Shown: positions 23,350 to 33,130 of the stretch, in pieces
Position numbering within the stretch: the stretch's first letter is position 1
Layout of the letters: each line of letters starts with the position of its first letter
From: Eucommia ulmoides
Lineage: Eukaryota > Streptophyta > Magnoliopsida > Garryales > Eucommiaceae
Assembly: GCA_016647705.1 (NCBI GenBank)
Contig: CM028329.1
Location: forward strand, 16,364,410-16,428,409
DNA length: 64,000 bases
Direction of reading: 5' to 3'
The notes under the pieces: model-generated
The model's database searches: none
What the model saw: only the letters and a program-made list of their open reading frames with translations
Told to the model about the DNA's origin: nothing
Made by a program: the position numbers and the translations under genes

Positions 23350-23520
23350 ATCCTCTTCTCTCTGCTTCGCTTGCAAATTTCGAAAAGCTTCAGCACTTCC
23401 CGCTTCTCGCTCTGTTCACCCTCTAAGAACACTTCGTGCCAAATAAAAAAAATGAGAAATACTGCTGATGTGTGCGTATTTATTGATCGGATTAGATTAC
23501 GTTGATTCGTTATTCTAACC
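23350..23520 (-). promoter_or_regulatory. 5' UTR/proximal promoter of the MBD gene (approximate)
   Basis: The sequence directly upstream of the ATG at 23349 is less AT-rich than its surroundings and has CT-rich stretches on the + strand. Strongly AT-rich intergenic DNA begins at about 23575. No transcription start or TATA box could be fixed with confidence. Confidence 0.4.
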
Positions 23521-24710
23521 TTGAGCTACCGAAATAAAGGCTGCCCGCGCAATACGCGTATTTGAGTCTTTATTTACAGAATTTAATTTTTTTAATAGAT
23601 ATAATTTATTTTTTAATTTAGATTATTTATTTTATAAATATATAATTTAAGTAAATTATTGTCTAAATATATCTATTTGAAATTTATTATGACTTTTATT
23701 AATTCAACTATATACAATAATATATTTTATTATTATTATAATTAAAAAGATAATGTATTAAATAATTATTAAATTATGTATTGATTTGACTGTGCAATGT
23801 TTTTGTCAAATTCATAAAAAGAGAAAGAAAGATATGTTATTATCATTCCTCATTCATTCTTAAATATTGACTTCCACTTTTAATTTAGTTTATAACATTA
23901 AATTAGATTAATTTTTCTCTTTTCTATCTTTCAACATTTCTCCAAATAAACAATTTACATTCATACATCCAAAACCAAAAATATAATTATATAAACATCT
24001 ACCCACCCAAAAAAAATTATATAAACATTTACCTACCCAAGAAAAAAATGTTTAAAACTTTATAAACCCATGTGGTTAAACCAAATTGCACTTTGCATTC
24101 TTTCTTTTTTTTCGTCAACAATTACACCACCTATGAATTAAATGTAATGGTGAATGTTTTTATTCACTTTAAGATTTAATGGGTAAAAGTCAAATGAAAT
24201 TAGCTAATTAATGCCGAATGATATTTATATTTTTTTAAAATTTTAATAAAAATTATTTTAACACTGATTCAAAATATAAGGGTCAATAATATGTTTTTTT
24301 TTCCTTCATCTCTCAATTTATCCATTTTTTTTTAAACACTTTTAGTTGCTGCCGTCGTTTTCAAACACCTTCCTTATCTTATGTATATTCAATTCTTTCA
24401 CATTTCAAATTTTTAACCTAATTCATTCTTAAGAAGAGAGCAATTATTAGCCCTCATTAATTACTAGTGTTTTTCTCCAATTTTAATCGTGACCCTTCAT
24501 TTCAATGGGGAATAAGATTAGAGAGATGATAGATAGTTAAACTTGGTTCATTCTCAATGTTTGGCTTTCGCTTTTAATTATAAGATATAGATTGCCACAT
24601 ACACTCTCATTATTATTAAAAACATCTTGTCTTATCATTGTCTACTATTAAAACATATTATCCTTTATTTCATAAGAGGACAAAACTAGCAAATACTCAT
24701 TTTTTAGACA
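23521..24710. other. AT-rich intergenic region upstream of the MBD gene
   Basis: Very AT-rich sequence without open frames or recognisable repeats. It probably includes distal promoter sequence. Confidence 0.5.
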
Positions 24711-24715
24711 CATGT

Positions 24716-24951
24716 TGTAATATCCCAAAAAATTGCATTTTTGAAAATATTATTTTATAAAAATTTAATATTTTTGGGATTGTTTTGCAAATTTATGGTA
24801 TAAATAATATTTAATAATTTTGGAGGTTAAATATTAATTTTAAATTAGTTTTTAAAAGTTTTGGGACTATTGTATTATTTAAAATATACTTTTAAAAGTT
24901 TTAAGATATAATAATAATAATAAGTAAGCAAACCAATTCATTACATATGCT

Positions 24952-25013
<62 letters not shown>

Positions 25014-25789
25014 AGATAGATGGAAAATTGCAGGGTGATATATATTTTTTTGAGCGAGAATAGAATATCTCGGTTCGGATTTCAGGTAAAATTTTTAACT
25101 CTTTTAATATACGTATTTAATTTCTCCATGTATTGTGTAGTTCATGTTACTGTTATAATTGTTGGTTTCATGAAATATTTATGAGTATGTATTATGTGCA
25201 AAATATGTGAGATGTACATTTATTTGTTTATTTGAAATTTGATTGTTATGTGTTTATTTGGAGTTTGATTGGATACAAATATTAGAGGAGTTGAAATTCT
25301 ACTAAGCGTTGGCTCACAACCCCACAGTTTTGATTGTAAGGCCGATGAGAGTAAACTGCGCCAAGAGTTTTATTTGAATTTCTATTAAATTTGTAATAAT
25401 TGTGTGTATATATATATATTACACACACATATTAAGATCATGAATTGGAGCCATGGAATTGGAATTGGAATTGCAATTATTTTTGTATAATTGAATTCAC
25501 AATTATAATTTATTGTTTATGTATATTGGAGATTCTTTAATAAATTATAATTGAATTCACAATTATAATTTCAATTATATTTGTATTTTGAATTTATAAA
25601 AATTGTATCGATTATTTATTGTTGTAAAATTGATTCAATAAATCGATGATTAAAATTATCATTGTAGTGTGTAAATTTATCATATTTTTATTTTTATTTT
25701 TATAAAATGAGATATTAATCATTCGGTTTTAGTATTAATTCTCCAAGAGGATAAACTGTGTGGCATCCCTGGGAAATCAGGCCTTTACA
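24716..25789. mobile_element. solo LTR candidate
   Basis: It starts TGTAATATCCCAAAAAATTG and ends AATCAGGCCTTTACA, the TG...CA form of an LTR. The flanking pentamers are CATGT (24711-24715) and GATGT (25790-25794), four of five matching. There is no coding sequence. A long (TA)n run lies inside. Starts of the TGTAAYAYCCC kind are common in plant gypsy LTRs. Confidence 0.55.
24955..25009. repeat. (TA)n microsatellite
   Basis: An uninterrupted TA dinucleotide run of about 50 bp inside the solo LTR candidate. Confidence 0.95.
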
Positions 25790-25844
25790 GATGTTACAAA
25801 ATAGTTATTTTGTCTTTTTATAACGATTTTATCCCTTCATACAC

Positions 25845-26130
25845 TAGAATATAACACGATCTTGTGTTATATTCCATTTTCACCGTCGTTCAAATTCTAC
25901 CAAGCCACCGCATACTGCACTATCTCCCATTCCACCTGACCAAAATAACCATAAAACATATCCAACATAAATTCCACTCCACCAGAGGCATAGACCAAGT
26001 CCATTTTTTTTTGTCTCTCTCTCTCTCTCTCTCTCACATTTATTTAAGGCGACGAGTTCGAGGCCATCGGCCATCTATTATAGTCAACATAATCTCGTGT
26101 TAAATACAACACGAGATCGTGTTCTATAAA
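25845..26130. mobile_element. small foldback/MITE-like element
   Basis: The left end TAGAATATAACACGATCTTG is itself a hairpin (11-bp arms GAATATAACAC/GTGTTATATTC, 6-nt loop, 25847-25874). The right end holds another hairpin (10-bp arms ATCTCGTGTT/AACACGAGAT, 26092-26117). The two ends are also inverted copies of each other (AACACGATCT.GTGTT). A (CT)n run lies in the middle. No target duplication was settled. Confidence 0.5.
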
Positions 26131-26923
26131 CTATGAACTGAAGCGATTTCAGTAGAATGGGGATTTCAGTAGAATGGAAAAATTCATAACACAAACAAAA
26201 GCAGAACACAAATAGTAAATCATATTCAATAAAAACTGAAGAACACACACAAATAAATTACTAAAGTTCAAAAATAACACAAATTCAGAAAACAAAAATA
26301 GGTACACCATTGAATTAATCAATAATCGACACAAAACTTAACCCAATTTTAGCTTCATTGCCTACACCTACCATCAATTCCCCCCCCCCCTCTCCCCTCA
26401 CACCTCGAATCCTAGAATTCACTAATTTTCATCCACCTCCCAAGACCCTAGATCAGCCCCCGAAAAAAACCTCGCACCACCACCAATCCAATCCTAACCC
26501 TAGGTCTTCAATTCGCCACCAATTGCATCAATTCACCGTCGTAGCCACCAACAAAATCAAAGAGGAGACGATGACGACAAAGGCTATGACAATGAAATTG
26601 AAGCGACGATGACGACGAGCGGCACAAGAAAGAGGACGGCTGAGGCGAACAGTGGACTGGTGGAGGCCTGAAGCAAATGAATTGTTGCAGAGGGAGAGGA
26701 ACGAGATATAGGCCTCTAACGAGGTGCATTTAGGAGCTTAGGATGCCGACTATGAGAGCTTGTGGTGAACAAACAGTGAAAAAGGGGTAAAATCGTCAAG
26801 TTAACAATTTTAGGATTGTTGGGTATAAAGTAGTGCTTTTTGTAAGATTATTGTGTGAAAAACAAAATTGTGGGACCATATGATAGATTTAGTCTTTTAC
26901 CTAAATTTTTTGGTATTTTTTCC
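26131..26923. other. non-coding region with C-rich and gene-like low-complexity sequence
   Basis: A short open stretch at 26358-26612 encodes only a proline/threonine-rich low-complexity peptide with no recognised domain, so it is not called as a gene. The part at about 26780-26880 contains GGGGTAAAATCGTCAAGTTA, roughly inverted relative to ATAACGATTTTATCCCTT near 25820. A larger decayed inverted-repeat element is therefore possible. Confidence 0.4.
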
Positions 26924-26933
26924 TTTATAATAT

Positions 26934-28522
26934 GAGTTAACGCCATTTGTACCCCTTCAAGTCTTCATTAACACCACAGAAATCCCCCATAGTATTCAAA
27001 ATTCTTAAGACACCCTATAATATTATGTTAAAGCATAATACACCCCTTTAACGAAAATAAAAATTTAATTATCAATTTTATCCTTTGAAAAGTTAACTCA
27101 TGTTTTCTTTTACTAAATTAACCCTATTCTCTTTATCTAAAGACTAAATTACTCTTGTATTAAATATGATTGTTCAAAATAAAACTTTAAGGGTACATAT
27201 TGTAATTAAAAGGTTGTTGTTTGGTCTTCATCCATGTTCCTTGTTCCAGCACCAAATCCACCACCACCACATCCGGCCACCAGCACCACTACCACATCCT
27301 CCATTTTTTAATTTCTCTAATCTCATCCCATCTCCTCTTATCTCTCTTTCTTTCTCTCGTCTCTCTGATAATCCTCTGCATACAAAAATGCCAAAATTGA
27401 AATCATCAGCCCTTAAAAACAGATCCAATATCCTCAAGTTCGAATCAAAATCGAAATAAAAAAAACCAAAATTAGTCTCTTTGAGTTTGAATCGAAATCA
27501 AAATCAAAATTAAAATCAATATCGAATCACTATTAAGTAATACATTGAGAGATAAATGAGATATTTGAAAGTTAGGGTTGCCACTGCCACTGGCTTATCC
27601 TCATCGTCATGGTGTTTTGAGCTTAGATTCTCCAAGTAGTAATCATCTGCTTTAAAAGGCATGGCGGTTGAGCAACAACGGTTCAAGGATTTTGTCGCGA
27701 CGCCGAGAGCCCTATTGTTGGGACTTGGTTGTAGATTTGCAGTGATTTGGTGATTGCAGCTTGTCAGGGAGTTGAGCTTTAACGTCAATCCAAGCTCCAC
27801 CGTCATCAATGGTCTCCATCATCCAGATTTACTTTTGAAGAAATTGGGATCGACGACGATTTGGATGGTTTGTCTCTTCCGTCTTCATGCGTTGTTCGCC
27901 ATCGATTATCTTCTACGACTTTAGTTTCGGCGTTGCAGATGAAAGGTAATTGTCTCTGCTTTTATTTGAGTTTTTGAGTGTTTCTCTCCCGCAGTTAGGT
28001 TTTTTCACTTCCATTTCCAACGATCTCACTCTGATCAGATCGGAGCTTCTGTGTTTCAATCGGTGGAAATTTCTCCCCCAACATATGTATCCAAAAAAAA
28101 AAAGGTTTGTGTTGAAGATGGTCTTAGTGGCGGTAATGTCGTCAGCGGTATAAGATGGCGGCGGCAGTGTGCTTCTGCTGTGGAGTGGAAAATAAAGAGG
28201 AGGAGATGAAAGTGAATTGGAAAATGAAAAAAAGGTAATGAAAAAAAAGAAAAAGAAAAAGAGAAAAGTAATAGGAAGAATAGGGAAAAAAATAGGAAAA
28301 AGAAAAAATAAATTATTAAAAAAGGGTGAGGGTAATTTAGTAATCCACTAAGTTGGGTTATTTTATAAATTTTCTGTTTCATTTTATCTCTGAACGAGTA
28401 AGGGTAGTATAGTCATTTTCTCTAAAATTACTCCGGTGAGCAATTCCCATGGTAATTTGGGAACTTAGTGGGATTTACTTGGAATATTAAAAAAATATAA
28501 GGGGTGTAAATGATAGTAATCG
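26934..28522. mobile_element. non-autonomous MULE (possible Pack-MULE)
   Basis: The flanks are a perfect 10-bp duplication TTTATAATAT (26924-26933 and 28523-28532), the length typical of Mutator-like elements. The termini are imperfect inverted repeats: GAGTTAACGCCATTTGTACC on the left, versus ATTACTATCATTTACACCCC read inward from the right. The similarity continues to an AATCCC block about 50 bp in. The interior is less AT-rich between about 27590 and 28200 and looks like captured genic sequence (for example a CACCACCACCACATCCGGCC stretch and GATTTGGATGGTTTGTCTC). No transposase is encoded. Confidence 0.75.
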
Positions 28523-28532
28523 TTTATAATAT

Positions 28533-28772
28533 TATATTAGAGAAAATTAATATATTTTGAAAAAAAATGTGAAAAGTGTATTTTACTCTTTGAAAGTCAA
28601 CCTTTAAATCTATTTTCTAAATTTAACTCTAACATTTTAAATGTAAAGATAAAAATGTCCTTTAATAATAATTTTAGAGACTAATATGTAAAGATTAAAA
28701 TTGAAACAAAATATTTTATTTTTTTCATTTTTCTTATCTGTTTATTTTTTCCTCTTTTCTTTTCCTAATTCA

Positions 28773-28805
<33 letters not shown>

Positions 28806-28840
28806 CATGTTAGTAATCCCTTCCACCTTGCAACCCAAAA
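28533..28840. other. AT-rich spacer ending in a poly(T) tract
   Basis: No gene is seen. A T run of about 27 bp at about 28779-28805 lies just before the start of recognisable gypsy sequence. Confidence 0.6.
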
Positions 28841-28919
28841 ACACTAGCTACTGGCGCAACCCCTTATTTTCTCTCTAAGAATCTTAAAGAAACTTGGCTA
28901 CCGAAGTAGAGGTCGACTG

Positions 28920-29620
28920 CAATTCTCTACTGATAGAGAAGGGAGTACACGGACAAAGAAGCCAAGATTATGGCATACCTAACCAGGGCCGCGCTCTTCA
29001 TGTGAGGTTTCTCAAAGGTTACTGCCAAGCATATTCCAAGAGAAGAAAACAAACATGCGGACTCACTGGCTAACTTGGCCTCCACCTTCGATACTAGGGG
29101 GCACAGGATCATCCTAGTAAAGAACATCCACAGTTACCTTGATAGCAGACTCCTCCCAAAAAAAGGAACGAAGCCAGATGAGTATGCTATTGGGCGTCTA
29201 GATTTGTGTTGCTACAAGGAGTATTGTACAAGCATTCCTTCATGGGACCACTACTTCGATGCCTGCGACCGAACGATGGCTACCAAGTCTCCAAGATATT
29301 CATGAATGTTTTTGCAAGAGTCATTCGAGAGCACGATTCTTAGCCAGGAATACATTAAGACAAGGCTACTTCTAGCCCAGAATAGAAGCTAGCGCTAAGG
29401 AATTAGTTAAAAAGTGCAACAAGTGCCAAAGGTTCGACCGAAAATCAACGCTCCGTCCACGAGACAATTATCTATGTCTTTACCCTGGCCATTTGCCCAG
29501 TAGGGAGTGTACATTCTTGGCCTCTTCTCCATAGCTGTAGCTCAAAACAAATTCTTGATCGTTGCAATTAACTACTTCACTAAGTGGGTCGTGGTAGACG
29601 CATAAATGATAGAACAATCA
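28920..29620 (+). pseudogene. gypsy RNase H C-terminus and integrase N-terminal half
   Basis: Blocks seen include AKHIPREENKHADSLANLAS (RNase H end), then in other frames the zinc-binding region around KELVKKCNKCQRFDRKSTL and the integrase core start NYFTKWVV. Several stops and shifts lie between them. The fragment covers just the portion absent from the main pol copy at 30.1-32.3 kb. Confidence 0.75.
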
Positions 29621-30091
29621 TTACGCCACAATAGAATGGGTAACGAGGCACCCCATTCTATTTCCAAAACTGGCCAGGGATCATATAAATACCTGGGTAA
29701 GATGAGGGTTCAAGTATGATGTTTAATACGCTATTACTTAGCATCATATCTAGCACTTAATTCCATATTTTTCTCCACCAGATACTTATTCTCACGCCGG
29801 AGGTCTTTCGTCGGGATCTACCCCCCGAGTGTTAAGGATTTGTGCAGGAACCCCTCTTAAGGTAGCTGGACAAAGGCAAGCGAGGACAGATTTATAAATT
29901 CATTATGTTACCATTTTCTGGTAACATCAATAATCAAGGTATGGGAAAGTTGACAAAGACTCTTTACCTAGGAGGACATCACCGAGCTCCCTAGAACAGG
30001 GGACATACTAGACCCTCAATTCAACTTCGGCCCCATCCCGATGAAGAACTAGAGAACGTCTGAATCCATCCAATGGAGTCAGATCGAACGG

Positions 30092-30333
30092 TATAGATTG
30101 GAAGAGCCCAAGCTAGGGGTATGAAAAATCAACTGGTCGAGCTCTTGAGAACTAACCATGACGTATACGCTTGGTTACATGAGGATCTATCTGGGATGGA
30201 TCTGAATATCTCTATAGATTAGAAGAGCCCTAGCTGGGGGCATGATGAATCAACTGGTTGAGCTTCTGAGAACTAATCATGATGTGTACGCTTGGTCACT
30301 TGCGGATCTATCTGGGATGGATCTGATCATCTT
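30092..30333 (+). repeat. 121-bp tandem duplication within gypsy pol
   Basis: Two diverged copies start TATAGATT at 30092 and 30213. Both encode a version of NQLVELLRTNHDVYAW followed by a DLSGMDL block, the conserved segment just upstream of Tat-type RT. A functional pol has this block once. Confidence 0.85.
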
Positions 30334-30359
30334 ATGCATCTACTACACATGGACCTGAC

Positions 30360-31080
30360 CTACCCACTTGTCCGTCAAAAAATTGAGGAAGTTCGGACCA
30401 GAGAGGCAAGTAGTAATCGAAGAAGAAATGAAGAAGCTCCTTGATGCTGGCACCATTGAGGAGATCAACGTTCCTCTCTAATTAGCTAACATTATCTTAG
30501 TCAAGAGGAAAACAGGAAAGTGGCAAGACTTCACCAACCTGAACAAGGCATGCCCCAAAAACAGCTTCTATCTCCCAAATATCAATGTGATCATAGACGC
30601 TACAATCGACTACGAGTCTCTAAGCTTCCTCGACGCATTCTTTGGGCACAACCAGATTAGCATGCACCCGCCCGACAAGAAAAAAAACAATGTTCATTAC
30701 AAACAACGTCTCTATTGCTACAAATCATACCCTTCAGCCTAAAGAATGTTGGAGCCACCTACTAAAGGTTGGTAAACAAGATGTTCACCAAACTGCTCGG
30801 AAAGACATACCTCGACGACATGCTTGTCAAAACTGGGAAGGTCGAAGACTACCTCACTAACCTGCAGGAGTGTTTCGACGTACTCAAGAAACACCAAATG
30901 AAGTTGAACCCAAGCAAGTACGTCTTCAAAGTCAACTCTGGCAAGTTCCTTGGTCACCTTGTGACCCGTACAGGAACTGAGGCCAACCTAGAACAAGCCA
31001 AGGCAATCCTGAACATGGTGTCCCCGAGGACCATTAAGGAGGTACAAAGCTTAACAAGGCGAGTAGCTACCCTAAACTGA
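30360..31080 (+). pseudogene. gypsy reverse transcriptase (Tat-type)
   Basis: The clearest stretch is 30769-31080: MFTKLLGKTYLDDMLVKTGK (a degenerate YVDDML box, here YLDDML), LNPSKYVFKVNSGKFLGHLV, GTEANLEQAKAIL and RTIKEVQSLTRRVATLN. These are the palm and thumb motifs of Tat-clade RT. Upstream motifs (fragments of the NLNKACPK and KNVGATY blocks) are in shifted frames, so it is non-functional. Confidence 0.85.
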
Positions 31081-31689
31081 TTGATTTCGCGATGCTCCAA
31101 CAAGTACTTACCTTCTTCAAGACTTTGCATAGTAATAAGAGTTTGGATTAGATCGATGAATATGAAACTACCTTCCATGTGCTCAAGAAATACATCTGAA
31201 AGCCTCTGATACTCACCACCCTAGAAGCTAGGGCAGGAGATGATCATCTATCTAGTCGCTTTGGCCATCGCCGTGAGCTCAGACTAGGTAGTCGAATACA
31301 CGAGGTCCAGAAGCCTGTGTATTACGTCAGTCATGCACTAAACGGAGTGGAAGACTGCTACCCCCCGCCTGGAGCTGATTGCGTACGCACTGATAATGTC
31401 TGCTAGAAAGCTCCGATACTACTTCCAATCTCATCCGATAGTGGTGCTCACCAACCAACCCCTAAGGGTTATTCTCCATTGTCCAGAGACTTCCGGAAGA
31501 CTGTTGAAATGGTCCATCAAAGGGAAGTTCTACATCAAACATCATCCATGAATGACCATCAAAGGCTAGGCTTTGGATGAATTTATCTCAAAGTTCACTT
31601 TTCTAGAAGGGCTGATCCTCGGAAGCGGAGATAGCACAGATGACCCAAAACATGGTTTTGTTGAATGTTGAACCGCGCACGTGGACAGA

Positions 31690-32320
31690 TCTTCTAACTA
31701 CAATGCCTCAGATGACTAGAGTTGTGATCCGTACTCTTGAAGGCGGCATCCAAAAATAATCCATAAGGCTTGGCTCTAAAGTCACAAATAACGAGGCTGC
31801 ATATGAGGCACTGATATCCTTCATAAGAATTCTTAGAGATGTCACCTAAAAGCACATCGTATGCCAATTTGGGTTCCCATAGGCCATCAGAAGTGATCAT
31901 GGCTCACAATTTGACTACACCCAATTCAACAACCTTTGCACCGACATGTAAATCTGGAACCACAAGTTGACTTTGGGCCACCCACAATCTAATGGACAAG
32001 TCGAGGTAACCAACCAAACTATTCTACATACACTGAAAACTCGATTAGAGAAGTCCAAAGCCAAATGGGTGGGTGATCTCCCCTTGGTGCTATGGGCCTA
32101 CCACACCACCTCGAGGGTCTCTACCGGGGAAAACACCATTCGTAATGACATTCGAATCAAAAGTAGTAATTCCCATTGAGTTGGGCCTATTAACCTGCGA
32201 GGTAGCCCACTACAATCCCAATTAAAGCCAATGTGAGCTAGCGATGAACTTGGATTTACTGGAAGAAAAATAAGAGCATGCCCATATTCGAAAAGCTGCT
32301 TACAAAAGACAAATGACCCA
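31690..32320 (+). pseudogene. gypsy RNase H fragment and integrase C-terminal half
   Basis: SIRLGSKVTNNEAAYEALI (RNase H) is followed after about 25 codons by CQFGFP, a stop, AIRSDHGSQFDYTQFNN and LGHPQSNGQVEVTNQTILHT (the catalytic Asp and Glu part of the integrase core), then WVGDLPLVLWAYHTTSR. The second half of RNase H and the first half of integrase are missing between them. The longest open piece is 31967-32179. Confidence 0.85.
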
Positions 32321-32659
32321 TTACCATGAAAAGCGCATCAAAGCACGCTCGTTTAAAGAAAGTGATTTTGTGTTACAAAAAGTTACCTTTGCCACACGAG
32401 ACTAAGCAAAATGAAACCTGGGACCAAACTAGGAGGGACCATACCACGTTACAAAAGTCATCGGCCTAGGCACCTACGAACTCAAAACGCTAGAAGGAAG
32501 ATCGCTGAAGAATATGTGGAATGTAGAACACTTAAAGCAATATTTCAGCAATCAATGTTTTTCTTAATAAAAACCTATGTTTTACTCAAAATATTTGTAA
32601 GTGTTTACACATGTCGAGATGAAGCAGTGGATGAAGCTGATAAGGCAGCTACAACCCCT

Positions 32660-33070
32660 AACTAAGCAAACAGGCGACTACGACCCTCAATAGCTGAATT
32701 CGATTTCGGGCGGCTACGACCATCAATAGCCTGGCTTACTAGACAGCTATGGCCCGCAATAGTCTTATCTAGATTCGATCCCTCATGCCATGCATGGGAA
32801 GGGGGTCGCCGCCGTCTAATAAAGTAACTCACTTAATAAGGCCTTTAATAGCCTAACTCAACAGACAGGCGGCTACGACCCTCAATAAACTGAATTTGGT
32901 TCTAGGAGGCTAGGGCCATCAATAGCCTAGCTCACCAGGCGACTATGGCCCTTAATAGTCTCGTTGAGATCCAACATCTCACGTTACACGTGGGAAGGTG
33001 GTCGCCGTCGACCAATGGCGCGACTCGCCCGATAAGGCCCTCACCAACATGACTCGGTAGCCATCTGGAA
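32660..33070 (+). repeat. imperfect tandem repeats (about 205 bp) in the gypsy 3' region
   Basis: Two higher-order copies start near 32669 and 32871. Each is built from units such as GGCGGCTACGACCCTCAATA and contains the phrase GGGAAG(G)TGGTCGCCG. Tandem repeats between integrase and the 3' LTR are known in Tat/Ogre-type elements. Confidence 0.8.
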
Positions 33071-33130
33071 AGGCGACTATGGCCCTCAATAGTATGGTCC
33101 ACAAATGGCTACGGCTACAACAGTCTGGGA

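Larger units (their letters stand above)
28841..33130 (+). mobile_element. decayed Ty3/gypsy element(s), Tat-type, pol region
   Basis: It contains, in order, an RNase H-integrase fragment (28.92-29.62 kb), a pol linker with a 121-bp tandem duplication, RT (about 30.36-31.08 kb), an RNase H remnant, an integrase C-terminal half (about 31.87-32.3 kb), and a tandemly repeated non-coding 3' segment (32.66-33.07 kb). RT before integrase is the gypsy order, and the protein blocks match Tat-type elements. Every domain is interrupted by stops and frame changes. Confidence 0.85.

Noticed and set aside
23179..23376. Longer N-terminus for the MBD protein starting at 23376
   Set aside because: The codon there is TTG, not ATG. 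The first ATG in frame is at 23349, and the 3' part of that frame after GWKKK is intron.
26358..26612. Open frame for an 84-residue Pro/Thr-rich peptide
   Set aside because: Low-complexity translation of a C-rich stretch, with no domain, no splice or UTR context, and adjacent to transposon-like sequence.
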